Shown here piece by piece: positions 1 to 11,224 of a stretch of DNA of 64,000 bases. Positions within the stretch are counted from its first letter, which is position 1. Each line of letters opens with the position of its first letter. The position numbers and the translations under genes were made by a program. Under the pieces are notes generated by a model. It saw nothing but the letters and a program-made list of their open reading frames with translations, ran no database searches and was not told where the DNA came from. The stretch covers positions 1,627,501-1,691,500 of the forward strand of contig JAUPFP010000022.1 of the NCBI GenBank assembly GCA_036925085.1, in the 5' to 3' direction. Source of the DNA: Brachycybe producta (lineage: Eukaryota; Arthropoda; Diplopoda; Playtdesmida; Andrognathidae).

Positions 1-600
1 GGTAAAATCTCTTAAATTGAAATGAGACGACATGAACCGAATTAAATGCAATTTCAACAAGAAAAAAAAATTCAAAACATTTTTTGGCTTTCAAGTCTCT
101 CTTTTTCACTATTTTTGACTCAAAATTGCATCATCATCATCATCATCATTTTGACTGACAAATAAGGAAATTGTGTGTGGGGTTTTTTATTATTCACAAT
201 TACTTCATAATGTTGCAAGCAACAGTGATGGACGACTTGCAAAACTATAAATAAACAAGTAAAAGTGACATATTTTTTTTTCTTCTTCTTCAAACATACC
301 CACATTCCCTGACAAGAACAACAAAAAAACAACAACAAAAAAGTTTCAAACAAAATCCGTAGAGAAATCAGTTCAACACGGTTTTAGATTTGTGGCTACA
401 AAAAAATCTCTTCCAAGAAAGATCAGTCATTTTTTTGTCAGCTCCTCCCAAAATGACACAAGGGACCAAAAACAAAAATAACAATGTCAACAGAGAGAAA
501 TAGAGAAAAAAAAGGTTATCCGGTGTTACAAAATAAACCTTAGGATTAAGCAGTGAAAAAATAAACCAACACCCAAATGTACCACCTTGTGTATAACAGA
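1..600. other. AT-rich DNA, no gene seen
   Basis: This stretch holds only AT-rich sequence, homopolymer runs and a short (CAT)n run near 128-150. Open frames here are short, lack splice or composition support, and resemble translated low-complexity DNA. I see nothing I would annotate. Confidence 0.6.
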
Positions 601-644
601 CATACACAAAGCTGTTAAGTTTTGCAATTCCTTTTATGTTTTTG

Positions 645-985
645 TGGGCCTTTTGGGATTGGTCTCAGAATACTAGACTTAATGAATTTCATGAGCTCAA
701 GATGGGCTCTGAACTTCTGGTTTGGTAGAAACCCGATGGGATTTGTGAACTTCAAACTGTTAAATTCAAGACAAGATAAGAATGTCTTTCATTTTTTGTT
801 AGCATGTTTTGGGATTGGTCTCAGAATAATGGACTTTATGAATTTCATGAGCCAAGATGAGGCTTGGTGAATTAGCATGATGGGGCTTTGCCGGTTTGGT
901 AGGAACCAATGGGCTTTGTGAGCCCTCAAAGGATGAGCCACACTGTCCGAAGACAAAATGTCTTCATTTTTTGTAAGCATGTTTG
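645..985. repeat. Tandem duplication, unit about 160-170 bp, two copies
   Basis: The phrase TTTTGGGATTGGTCTCAGAA starts at 651 and recurs at about 807. In both copies it is followed by related text containing AATTTCATGAGC and GGTTTGGTAG. The second copy ends near a third partial start (a TTTTTTGTAAGCATG run at about 967). The copies have diverged by point changes and small indels. No coding role is evident. Confidence 0.75.
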
Positions 986-1019
986 GACAGCAGTGCCAGA
1001 GAAGCGTTAGTAAGCCTGA

Positions 1020-1440
1020 TTGTCGCGAGGCTAGTTTATTAATTTAAAAACTGCTAGTACTGTCTACTTTCCTGGTAAGTAAGAACTTACGCAATAAGTT
1101 TGGATTTACACGGGGCTAGTAAAAATCCAGCGCAAGTAGCTAGTTTCTAGGGCTAATTTTATTAGAAACCTCCGAATTCCACTTCGTCGTCATGCCGACA
1201 CAAAATTTACTGGCCAGTAACTAAGGAAATTGGTGTTTCCACTGCATGGGTAACTGGAAAAAAAGGGGAGAGTAGACCACGTGACCGGCAACAAGACAGT
1301 AAAGTAACCGAGTCCTAAACACGACTTACTTCAATCTCGGTATGTGGGCAATTTACTAGCGAGGCTGTTTCCATTGGGTAAGTTTACTGTCCGCTAGCAC
1401 TAGCGGAAAATAAACTAGCCCTGTGATAACCAGGCTTTAA
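1020..1440. mobile_element. Probable degenerate inverted-repeat element (CTAGT-rich)
   Basis: The block is higher in GC than its surroundings and dense in CTAGT/ACTAG words. A left phrase, TTACACGGGGCTAGT (about 1108), mirrors a right phrase, ACTAGCCCTGTGATAACC (about 1414). This suggests a worn non-autonomous DNA transposon. Termini and target duplication were not resolved. Confidence 0.4.
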
Positions 1441-1690
1441 AAAAAGTGTCCCAGCATGTTTTTTTTTTCAGACAGTGGTCATTCAAGGTGGCATCATAGT
1501 ACAAACTAATACAAATGGTCCTATTGTTCCTAGCTTTCCAAGAAAATCACCAGTGATTTATGGTCACTCTTCGGCATAAAATCGGGCCCTGCCTACACCA
1601 CCTCCTTATCAATGCAACGAACCTAGGTGTTTTCAAATGCACCTTCAAACTTGCAATCGAGAGTAATTTTCAAATGTGTTGCCTTGAGTG

Positions 1691-1896
1691 ACAGGCAGTT
1701 AGAAATAGGTCAGAACTTCAGTTGTCTCCGCCCTTGTTATGACGACCGGCAACTTCTGATTGGCTGGTTATGTAGTCTGACGTCACATGCTCCGCCCTTT
1801 TCGACGTCAGACTACATAACCAGCCAATTAGAAGTTGCCGGTCATCATAACAAGGGCGGAGCCAACTGAAGTTCTGACCTATTTCTAACTGCCTGT
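1691..1896. mobile_element. M1 palindromic MITE copy, 206 bp
   Basis: Near-complete palindrome starting ACAGGCAGTTAGAAATAGG and ending with its complement. The arms carry CTCCGCCCTTGTTATGACG and the centre carries GTCTGACGTCACATGCTCC. It is flanked by CCTTGAGTG (1682-1690) and CCTTTAGTG (1897-1905), a 9-bp target duplication with one mismatch. There is no coding capacity. The 9-bp duplication fits Mutator-like transposases, which would have to act in trans. Confidence 0.9.
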
Positions 1897-2164
1897 CCTT
1901 TAGTGTCTCCGGGTTCAGACTTTTATCGGTTAGAGCCAAAGTATGGTCTATGTAGAAAATTACATTGTGCGTGCCGTGCTTTTAAATTTATGTGTGTCAT
2001 CACACCACAATCACAATCACAATGAATGTTTATGCGCGTGTGTGCGACACTACTTTATATGCGTGTGTTTTCTAGATGCGTGTTTGCGCACCTTTAGAGA
2101 ATTTTATGTTGCATTGTCTTCGGAGTTATGAAAACCCACCCACCCACGAAATTTCTGTGTTGGT

Positions 2165-2790
2165 GGCTCTTTGGACCGTTTCACACGGAACACTTTGTGT
2201 CGCCACAAAAAATATTCGTTTTTAGGAGACTATTGACGGTATAGGAAGTGTTCACACGAGCCGCCACCACCAACGGTGGTTTTTTTTTTGCAACACAGTG
2301 GTGAAGAGTGCTCGAGTTCAGTCACGACTGGAGAACACTGGCCACAATGACATTCCATTGTTTTAAATGGTGGCCCGTGTGAAGCAAGCCACGTCAACCG
2401 CTCACTACGTGACACTCCTTTGTGTCGCCACCAGACCATTGATAACATAGGGTGTGTTTGCAACGAGCCACCGCCACCGGTTTTCTTTTTGCACTACAGT
2501 GACTTCAGCCACGAGTGACGAAACCGGTTACACTGACAAAATTCGATTGTTTTCAATGGTGGTCCGTGTGAAGCAAGCCCCGTCAATCATTATGTGGCGC
2601 TACATTGTGTCGCCACAAAATGGTATTTTCTACATAGGGTGTGTTCACACTGTGTTTGCACTACAGTGGCAAAGAGTGTTTGAGTGGCGACCACCGGCTA
2701 CACGAACAACATTCGATTGTTTTCAATGTTGGTCCGTGTGAAACAAGCCACATCAACTACTAAGTGATGCTACTTTGTGGATACACGGCT
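2165..2790. repeat. Diverged tandem repeat, unit about 170-190 bp, 3+ copies
   Basis: Unit starts AATGGTGGCCCGTGTGAAGC (2366), AATGGTGGTCCGTGTGAAGC (2554) and AATGTTGGTCCGTGTGAAAC (2725), with an earlier partial unit from about 2165. Shared internal words include TTTGTGTCGCCAC, ACATAGGGTGTGTT and CACTACAGTG. GC content is clearly above background. The repeat resembles satellite or transposon-internal sequence and codes for nothing I can defend. Related text recurs around 28.83-29.45 kb. Confidence 0.7.
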
Positions 2791-2867
2791 CTACGGTTGC
2801 ATCAACTTGGTAACCACATACAATAAGAATGTGTCCCTAATGTCAAACCGTAAAAAAGTCCGTTTTT

Positions 2868-2872
2868 TTTCA

Positions 2873-2908
<36 letters not shown>
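2868..2908. repeat. (CT)n microsatellite
   Basis: Run of CT dinucleotides with one interruption. Confidence 0.9.
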
Positions 2909-2909
2909 T

Positions 2910-3850
2910 GCTTGGTCTGGAGGCTTAATTTACATTGAGCACGCATGCGTCAACATTTTACATTCCTCGCTTTCTCTCCTCATCTTCAATCAGGTTTTCC
3001 ATACAGTCCGCAGAACACACAGATTTCATTTGTGTGCATCTCTGTATTGCAAGAAAGCATTAAAGTGTAGCTAAAAAACAGGAGCAGCAACTTCCTCCTT
3101 CAACATCATTATCATCATCAATTGATGAAAATCAAACTCTCAAAAGGATAAAAAAAACTATCATAAAAAAAGTGTCAACACATTTAAAATATTTTCCATA
3201 AAAATGTGCAAACTAAAAGTTTATTAGAAATATCAATGTATAAATTTTTTTTTTGATATTTTTTTTTAAAAAATGTTTCTAAACATTTTTGTTTTAATAT
3301 TTTCCCTACAAAATGAGGTGAAGGTGAGTGAAAATTTATGATTTTTTTATAAGAAAAAAAAAATATTCTAAAAATATAATTTTTTTTAAAAAAATCAATG
3401 AAAAGCAGAAACAAAAACAAATTAGCAATTTGACTCAAGAAAAGAGATTTTTTTTTGAAAGCCGCTAATTAATCTAATTAATATTTCATTATAATTAATG
3501 AGTATGTTTGTGTGTTTAACAAGCAAAAGTCAATTAAGACTTTTATTAATTTGTGAAGTTCACAGAGTAAATAAACCCGAAGATGAAAACGCAAAGTTGT
3601 TGTTTTTTGTTGTTGTTGTAAAATAATATAAAGTAATTTGAGACTAGAAAAGCTTCCTTTTCTTCTCTGTTTCTCTTTTGATATTTTTTTAGAAAATTCT
3701 ATTGCTCATATATTTTTGGCATTTCAAATTTAGTTATTTTTATCATATAATTACAGTGGATGGCGCAGGTAAAAAGTGTTTCTTGTTTTAAGGTTGTTTT
3801 TAAAGTCGAAATCTTGATTATTCATCCCTTTAGAGATGTAAAATGAAGAG
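2910..3850. other. AT-rich DNA, no gene seen
   Basis: Contains homopolymer A/T runs and one ATC-rich stretch near 3105. Short open frames are phenylalanine/lysine-rich translations of A/T runs. No splice-supported exon was found. Confidence 0.6.
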
Positions 3851-3854
3851 ATAC

Positions 3855-3998
3855 TTGTGAAAGTGTTTTAGAAACTAGAAGAGTAACTTAATATCACTTA
3901 AGAGCATTTTCATGCTTTATTTTTATTTTTAAAAATATCAACATGAAAATACTATTAAGTGAGTCAGCTGCTATTCTAGTTTCTAACATACTTTCAAT
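3855..3998. mobile_element. M5 hairpin element
   Basis: The left arm AAAGTGTTTTAGAAACTAG is answered by CTAGTTTCTAACATACTTTC. Inner arms carry TTTTCATG and CATGAAAA. It is one of dozens of copies of the same small inverted-repeat family in the window. Confidence 0.75.
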
Positions 3999-4332
3999 TT
4001 CACTTTAGTGTTGGTCCTTCTGAAACTGCAGAATTTCTAGAGTTCAAAAGTTCACTGCAAGACAAGGTAATTTTCTTCAATTTTACTAGTATAACTGATA
4101 TTGTACTTAAAAGTTAAGTGAAAACATAAAGTTTAAACATAAGCTGCTGTTGAACCAAATTGTTCCTTTGTCATAGGCCCCTCAGAGCTAGTTTCTAGTT
4201 TCTAAGAAAATATGCTTTCAAATTTCGCTTCAGTGCGTTGCTCTTCGGAAATATTGCAGAACAACCAAGAGTTCGAAAATAGATTAAAATTTTGGAATAA
4301 TTTGTAGAAAACAATAATTGTTAGAAAACGGT

Positions 4333-4803
4333 CCACACTGTTCGACGAACAGAAAACTGTTCGTTGTTCTGTTCTTGTCTGGACCCACCCTAAAGCGTAA
4401 ATCCTCATCCAACTTAGATTATTCTGTCTTTAAGGTGCAAAATGAACATGGAACTTTGAAGGTGTTTTAGAAACTAGAAGGGTAGTTCAATCACTTAAAG
4501 GTATTTTCATGTTGATATCTTTCAAAATAAACTTTTTATAAACAAAATTTAAAAAAAATATCAACACTGCTTAAAATGGAGTCATTTCTCAAACTGACAT
4601 AAAAAGCTTATTTTAAAATATACCAACATGAAAATACCTTTAAGTGATTGAACTACCCTTCTAGTTTCTAAAACACCTTCAAGTTCTTGTTCATTTTGCA
4701 CCTTAAAGACAGAATAATCTAAGTTGGATGAGGATTTACGCTTTAAGGTGGGTCCAGACAAGAACAGAACAATGAACAGAAAACTGTTCGCCGAACAGTT
4801 TCT
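4333..4803. repeat. 470-bp composite palindrome (M5 hairpin inside M6-like arms)
   Basis: The sequence is an imperfect palindrome centred near 4568. Outer arms carry GAACAGAAAACTGTTCG and the M6 terminus (GTCTGGACCC / GGGTCCAGAC). Middle arms carry AAATCCTCATCCAACTTAG and its complement. Inner arms (about 4457-4683) are a complete M5 hairpin. The symmetry crosses the M5 boundaries, so the whole composite has been inverted and duplicated. The right arm continues into the M6 element at 4750. Confidence 0.8.
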
Positions 4804-5120
4804 GAACATTTTTCTGTAACAAAATTTGTTCGTTGTTTTGTTCGTCCCCGATTCAACAGTTGTCGGTTTTTGGCCGTCACATCAAAGGATGTTCGTGTTT
4901 GGACCAGAAGTAGTTTGGACGTCTCTGGCGAACATTTCTCCGAACATTGATCACTCATTGGCGGTTCTGACAGCAGCTGAGGTTACCAACTGGGAACACG
5001 TTGCGAACATGTTCTGTTCAAGTTTGAGTACTCCGGCCACAGCAAACAGAACAACGAACATGTTCTTTGGAAAATGTTTACGAACATGCTCTGCAAAGTG
5101 TTCTGTTCTAGTCTGGACCC
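4750..5120. mobile_element. M6 element with 21-bp-class terminal inverted repeats
   Basis: It begins GGGTCCAGACAAGAACAG and ends with a near-complement (GTTCTAGTCTGGACCC). The interior is rich in GAACA and TGTTC words. Open frames across it arise from this word composition. A fragment of the same terminus sits at about 4370-4387. It is a non-autonomous DNA transposon candidate; no target duplication was resolved. Confidence 0.65.
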
Positions 5121-5273
5121 GGCTGAGCCTAGATAAAGCGTTTAGTTCAAAATTTTTCCGAATGTAGGCGCTGCGATCGTTTTTGATTGAAAAACTGGTT
5201 TTTAACATTTTCCCTCCAGGTTTCAAGCCACATAATAATTAATAGAAAAATAATTTCACGTGCAAACCTTATC

Positions 5274-5664
5274 AAAAAGAAAACATCGTGAAGCTAATAG
5301 ATTAATACACGTGCTAATTTTTACGTGATTGTTCTAAGTCGTTTTTAATGGGAGTTCTTCAAATGTTTGGGGTGACGGTTTTTTGGTTCTATGGGATTTA
5401 ACATGGAGTTAAAAAAATGTACGATTTTAAATGTTATTTAAAAATAGAAGGACCTTTTCAAAATTTATAAAAAGAAAACATCGTGAAGCCAATACATGAA
5501 AGTATGTGCTTATTATTTTGTTATTGTTCTAAATTGTTTTTAACGAGAGTTTTTCAAATGTTTGTGGGGGACGGTTTTTGATCCAATGGGATTTAACATA
5601 GGGTTAAAAAAACGAACGATTTTGAACCTTGTTTAAAAATTGAAAGAACTTTTCAAAATTTATA
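5274..5664. repeat. Tandem duplication, unit 195 bp, two copies
   Basis: AAAAAGAAAACATCGTGAAG starts at 5274 and again at 5469. Both copies proceed through TTGTTCTAA, CAAATGTTTG, GACGGTTTTT, GGGATTTAACAT and CTTTTCAAAATTTAT in the same order. The copies are diverged, so the duplication is not recent. Confidence 0.85.
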
Positions 5665-5669
5665 TAAAT

Positions 5670-6540
5670 CGAGCACGTGAACAACAATACTTTTTATTGC
5701 ATTTTGCGCTTTACTGTGTTTTAATTGAGTGATTGTAAGGCGATTTTTTGCAGTTTTAGTAACTCATTTGTCTCGTTGTCGTCTGCTTAAAACAACAAGA
5801 TGGCGGTGTATCTAGACTCTTAAATTCACTGACTTTTTGACAAAAAATGACAAATTTTTCTTGACATTTTCCTCACTTTTCCTAAAGTCTGTATTAACCC
5901 TACGTAAAGAAAAGGCGGTGGAAATTTACCATTTTTTGTTGTTGTAAGAAAAAAAAAATCACAATTTATTAATTTTTTATTATCATATGATTTAAAATCA
6001 AATAACTATGACATAAAACTGAGTGTTTTTATGTAATTTTTTTTATCCCATTTTTGTACTAAATTCAGTTATATCTTTTTTTTCTTGCGTATCCTTTAGG
6101 CAATAGACTCTTTTATTATTAAATGAGTTGTTTGTACTTAATGTTCTGTGCGTACTGAGACTCCACCCCGCCCCCCCCCCTCTGAGCCTTCCATTATATA
6201 AATTTCATAACTCATAATAAAAAGTCCTAATATAATAATCAATGTTGTGTGCAATTCTGGTTGCCCGCAGTCACCATAATAATAATAACCAAACAAACAA
6301 ACTAGACTGAACTTCTTTTCCAAATATATAAAAGTAGTAAAAACCAACCGACAAAAAGAAGCTAAAAACTAAACTAGAAAAACATATATAGGAACCACCA
6401 CCACCACCCATGAGCCACAAAAATGTCTAATAATAAATCAATTTGTGGGAAGCTCAGAAAAAAATATGAAAAGAAAAACCTACGGCATATTTATTGAATA
6501 AAGTTCAATACAGAACCATCCGGACCTCTTTTTTTTTTCT
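5670..6540. other. AT-rich DNA, no gene seen
   Basis: Nothing supportable beyond homopolymer runs, a C run near 6170 and a short (CCA)n run near 6399. Confidence 0.55.
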
Positions 6541-6544
6541 TCCG

Positions 6545-7490
6545 GAACAAAAGGAGGGCCTTCAAAATCCTTTTGAACTAACTTCTGGAAGATATATCTG
6601 TCTATTGTCAAAGTGGAAAGAAAAACACCTGGAGATGTCAAAATATGGGCTCACTCCCATTTCAGCCTCCTAGCCTCTTTCTCTCTCTCTCTCTCTCTCT
6701 CGCTGAATGCCCTTGACCCACTTATTTAAGCTCCTGAAAAAAGGCCCTCAAGTCCTCTTACAATAACTCCTGGATTATCTTCCTTATTGTTATACATTTT
6801 TTTAGCCTCTCATATTGCGACCGCCCTCGATCTGAACCGGCATGTACTGGTTCGGCTGGCATGGTGCCATATGCCGCTTGCTCCAGTTATTCTAGGCGCT
6901 GGGTGTGCATCAACCAGATTCCTCTCGAATTTATTGTAGCCTCTAAAGCCTCTCAAAACTAAGAAGCACTCCACACATAAGCATATCGAAACGTTCAAAG
7001 CCTCCGAGAATGTCTCAAAATTGGGTGGTCCTCGAAAGCATCTCGTATGTTGTAAAAATGTTACTAATTTTTGTGGCTCGCACCGCTCGCCACTAGAAAA
7101 AAAAAACAATTTCGGCAAGAATGCCAGCCAGTACGCGGCCTGCTCTAATCTGAAAGTATCCAAACGTTAGGAACTTGCACGACGAGCCTACGAAAAGCCT
7201 CCTGTTTAACACCCATGGGCCATGACCTACTTTTTCTCTAGCTCCTTAGGAGGTTTTTAAGTCCTCCAGGTCTTCCACCCATTGTCATAGTGGAAAACAA
7301 CATTTGGAGTCTTGGAGATGTCACGTTGGGTCACTCTGACCCTCCCAGGCTCCCACATGCAAGCACCCTCCCCCCTTCTGAATGCCCTGAAACCACTTTT
7401 TCTAGCCTCTTAGCCCCCCCCCTACTACCTATAGAATTACCTCTCAATATTCTCAAATGTATTCAAGAGAGTCAAAAAGAACTTGTTGCC
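6545..7490. repeat. Diverged direct duplication flanking a GC-richer block
   Basis: Two related stretches, about 6545-6790 and 7240-7480, share an ordered series of words: ATTGTCAAAGTGGAAA / ATTGTCATAGTGGAAA, GGAGATGTCA, GGCTC, CTGAATGCCCT, CCACTT. Between them (about 6810-7210) lies a GC-richer block with an open frame of 117 codons on the - strand (6810-7163). I recognise no domain in it and do not call it a gene. A (CT)n run lies at about 6676-6702. Confidence 0.5.
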
Positions 7491-7896
7491 TTTACTCCGG
7501 ATACAAAAATCCGTTACCACGGCAAAAAGTATTTATAGTCATTATGAGTTAGTATATTTGTCAAAAGAGAGAACTTTTTAAAGAAGAAAAGCACTCGGCT
7601 AATTCGTTTTGACATTAACGATCATGTTTATGCCAAAAACCCGATCACATAATAAAAACTCCTCCACGTTTTAGTTATAGTTTGTCTCGAGCCAACGCGC
7701 ACATTTCTCTCTCTCTCTCTCTGTTTCCAATAAAAAAAAACTTATAACAAGCCATAACATTTTTTAACAACATGTTCAGTCAGTGAACAATAATAACAAT
7801 AATAACTCGAGACACAAATGCACATAAGAATGTTTGAAATCTTCCGTCATTTTATGCGTTCGTGTCGCCTATGTTCGTAATATTCTAAGTTATAAT

Positions 7897-8514
7897 CAGG
7901 GCAAGGAGGTTCATGCACTTAAAAGCAACAAAATATGCACGTATTCATGCAACAAAAAACAACTAAATATGCCATTAAATATGCAATATAAAAAAATCTT
8001 ATTCAAAATTTCACCCATGGAAACTGAAGAAAATGGCAACAAAGCAACATTTTTTAATTTTTAAATTCAAAACTTTTTGTCAAAAAAGTTTAATATTTAG
8101 AAAAATTTCTCTCAACATGAAAGGATGTCCGAGGAGGAGGAGCGTAAGTGGTTCAGAGCATCATTTGTATCAAGTTCATCGTTAATTTCATTTATAAGAT
8201 GAACCTGATTCTATGTTCCTCCTCCCTTATAAACAGTATATTTCCACAATTTTCATGAAGCCACAAAAGTTCAGAGACCTACTTTTTTTTTTTTGGAAAA
8301 AAATTGCAAAAATTACAATTTATGCACTTTTTTTTACCAATTTTGGCAAAATATGCATGTTTTGAAAAAAAATGACAAAATATGCAAAAACATGCATTAT
8401 AAAATTCCTATATTTAGCTTCAGCATGATAGGAATCATGTTCCTATCTCATTTAGCATGAATTTTGAGCCAGAATGAATGCTAAACATGCATTTGCATGA
8501 ACCTCATTGCCCTG
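7897..8514. mobile_element. M3 element, full-length copy, about 620 bp
   Basis: It begins CAGGGCAAGGAGGTTCATGC and ends TGCATGAACCTCATTGCCCTG-like. TTATAAT stands outside each end in mirrored orientation. The interior alternates ATGCAT-type words with a GC-richer core containing GTCCGAGGAGGAGGAG (about 8126). Two further copies are at 28986-29275 and 59742-60350. No coding frame is present, so it is a non-autonomous DNA transposon candidate. Confidence 0.75.
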
Positions 8515-8746
8515 ATTATAACCCTAATGATCTGACCAAATACACACTCTGTATATGTTACATTTGGGTTTATTTTCCCCACTTTCAGAGAATCCTTTGA
8601 AATCTTTCTGCCTTCAGTTTAATTTTTCTGAATCTCTGAGCTAAAACCATAATATTTAAATATTATATTGCGGATTCCTCGTTGGCACATAACACGAGAA
8701 ACGACTGCGAATTATGACAAGCGAAAAAGAAAAATCGTGCGGTAGC

Positions 8747-8828
8747 AAACTTGCGAACGTATTCCATCATACTATGCTATAGTACAACTATAACATATTA
8801 TGATGGAATTGTGGTCGTAAGTTCTTGA
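8747..8828. repeat. Short inverted repeat
   Basis: ATTCCATCATACTATG on the left is mirrored by CATATTATGATGGAAT on the right, with outer words CTTGCGAACG / CGTAAGTTC also approximately mirrored. Probably a small transposon relic. Confidence 0.55.
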
Positions 8829-8829
8829 C

Positions 8830-9170
8830 AAAATGCCAGCAGTTTTCAAACACGCCAAGGCATTTTTTCGTAAGAAGAAGAAGCAAAAATAAAAAAGCAA
8901 TTAAATGCATGTGTTTCTGGTTCTTTTTTTCCCTTCCTTTTATAACAAATAACTTTTTCTAAACTCAACTAATCCTCGTATTATATCTTTTTTTTTGTAT
9001 CTACAGGCGGATATAGGCCTAAAGCTCCCACATGATGAATTGAATGAAGGCAAATAAAGAGTTGCTTTAATGAATTGATCAACTTCAACACATAAAAAAA
9101 CATCCCCCAAAAAAGATATGGCAACGGTTAGAAAAAGTTTTTTTTTGAAATATCATCCCGTTTGAAAACT
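8830..9170. other. AT-rich DNA, no gene seen
   Basis: Spacer between a short inverted repeat and the GA-rich simple-repeat block; nothing else seen. Confidence 0.55.
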
Positions 9171-9174
9171 ATTA

Positions 9175-9850
9175 AGTGAGTTAGTGAGTGAGAGTGTGAG
9201 CGAGAGAGACAGCAAAAGAGAGAGAGAGAGAGAGAGAGTAAGAGTGCGAGAGCGAGAGCGCGATAGAAAGAGATAGAGTGCGAGGGAGAGAGAGCGAGAG
9301 ATAGAGATAGAGATAGAGAGAGAGAGAGAGAGAGAGAGTAAGAGTGCGAGAGCGTAAGCGTAAGCGCGATAGAAAGAGATAGAGTGCGAGGGAGAGAGAG
9401 CGAGAGATAGAGATAGAGAGAGAGCGCGAGAGTGAGAGCGATAGAGAGAGAGAGCGCGAGAGTGAGAGCGCGAGAGAGATAGAGCGCGAGTGAGAGCGCG
9501 AGAGAGATAGAGCGCGAGTGAGAGCGCGAGAGAGATAGAGCGCGAGTGAGAGCGCGAGAGAGATAGAGATAGAGAGCGCGAGAGAGATAGAGATAGAGCG
9601 CGAGAGAGATAGAGATAGAGAGCGCGAGAGAGATAGAGATAGAGAGCGCGAGAGAGATAGAGATAGAGAGCGCGAGAGTGAGAGCGATAGAGAGAGAGCG
9701 CGAGAGAGATCGAGATAGAGCGCGAGAGAGATCGAGATAGAGCGCGAGAGAGATAGAGATAGAGAGCGCGAGAGTGAGAGCGAGAGAGATAGAGAGAGCG
9801 CAAGAGTGAGAGAGAGATAGAGAGCGAGAGAGAGAGAGAGGGGGAGGGAG
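9175..9850. repeat. GA/CT complex simple repeat (about 675 bp)
   Basis: Alternating purine repeat built from GAGAGA, GAGATAGAGATAGA, GCGCGAGAG and GTGAGAGCG words, with larger blocks duplicated (for example AGAAAGAGATAGAGTGCGAG occurs at about 9265 and 9372). The strong strand asymmetry gives long leucine/serine-rich open frames on the - strand, which I treat as artefacts of composition. Confidence 0.9.
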
Positions 9851-9899
9851 AGAGTGAAAATGATGCCTCATTTATATGAGAAAAGAAAAATTATTTTTT

Positions 9900-10370
9900 T
9901 GACGTTGATCTTTCAAAAGTAAAGAAAAAAAAGGGGGAAAAAAAAAGTTTTTTAAAAGTGATTTATGAACTCATTTCCTATAAAGAGTATAATCGTCTTG
10001 CAATGGAGTGGAACGCCGAACTCGAGTGTGTTTAATGTACAGAGAAAGGTGTTTCTACTCTCTATCTGTGATCTATTCTAATTGCAACATCAGTTGTACA
10101 AAAAAAAAACACATCACAAAAATGAGGCGAGATCGATATCAAAATGAAAAGAAAGAAAAAAAGAGAGAGCGAGAAGACATTTGTCAAAGTAACTTTCATG
10201 AAAATGGAAAATGAACAGATGCCACAATGATTAAGAAATGTGTTTGTGGCATGTCCCGTAATTAGTCTGTTTGTGTGGACCACAAAGTTGCGGTGAACAA
10301 AAAAAAAAACAAGTCTTTTAGCGGTTTAGACAGCTTGAACAAAAGTAGTACGCCTAGTTCAACGCGAGAA
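9900..10370. other. Spacer with no supported gene
   Basis: AT-rich spacer between two repeat arrays. The only open frames are short and lysine/arginine-rich. Confidence 0.5.
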
Positions 10371-10373
10371 AAC

Positions 10374-11175
10374 ATTCGCCGTTCGTCGCAAGACCGACAA
10401 ACGTTCGCGGTTCGTCGCAAGACCGACAAACGTTCGCGGTTCGTCGCAAGACCGACAAACGTTCGCGGTTCGTCGCAAGACCGACAAACGTTCGCGGTTC
10501 GTCGTAAGACCGACAAACGTTGCAGTTCATCGCAAGACCGACAAACGTTCGCGGTTCATCGCAAGACCGACAAAAGTTCGCGGTTCATCGCAAGACCGAC
10601 AAAAGTTCGCGGTTCATCGCATGACCGACAAAAGTTCGCGGTTCAACGCAAGACCGACAAAAGTTCGCGGTTCAACGCAAGACCGACAAAAGTTCGCGGT
10701 TCATCGCAAAACCGACAAACGTTCGCGGTTCATCGCAAGACCGACAAACGTTGCAGTTCATCGCAAGACCGACAAACGTTCGCAGTTCACCGCAAGACCG
10801 ACAAACGTTCGCGGTTCACCGCAAGACCGACAAAAGTTCGCGGTTCGTCGCAAGACCGACAAAAGTTCGCGGTTCGTCGCAAGACCGACAAAAGTTCGCG
10901 GTTCGTCGCAAGACCGACAAAAGTTCGCGGTTCGTCGCAAGACCGACAAAAGTTCGCGGTTCGTCGCAAGACCGACAAAATTCCCGGTTCGTCGCAAGAC
11001 CGACAAACGTTCGCGGTTCATCGCAAGACGGACAAAATTCTCGGTTCGTCGCAAGACCGACAAAAGTTCGCAATTCGTCGCAATATCAACAAAGTTCGCA
11101 TTTCTTCGCATAACTTAACACAATTCGCAGTTTGTCTAAAGTCCGACAAAGTGCTCGGGTTTATTGCAAGACAGG
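10374..11175. repeat. 29-bp tandem satellite, about 25 copies
   Basis: GACCGACAA recurs every 29 bp (for example 10392 and 10421). The unit contains TTCGCGGTTC, GTCGCAAGACC and GACAAAAG. Variants alternate GTTCGTCGC, GTTCATCGC and GTTCACCGC. The 3' end decays gradually. Because 29 is not a multiple of three and the unit lacks stops, several frames on both strands stay open over hundreds of bases, so the 321-codon frame at 10275-11240 is not evidence of a gene. The array lies about 390 bp upstream of the hydrolase start. Confidence 0.92.
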
Positions 11176-11224
11176 CAAAGTTCCCAATTCAACTTCTTTC
11201 TTTCTGTGTCACAAAACAAATGAA

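Noticed and set aside
1627..1939. Short frames over 1.63-1.94 kb
   Set aside because: They are translations of the M1 element; the same peptide-like text recurs at every M1 copy.
9128..9871. Long - strand open frames rich in Leu/Ser/Arg
   Set aside because: They are translations of the GA/CT simple repeat; two frames are open at once and no splice or codon signal supports them.
10374..11175. Regular 29-bp repeats as a CRISPR array
   Set aside because: Units are directly contiguous with no unique spacers, and the context is a eukaryotic genome.
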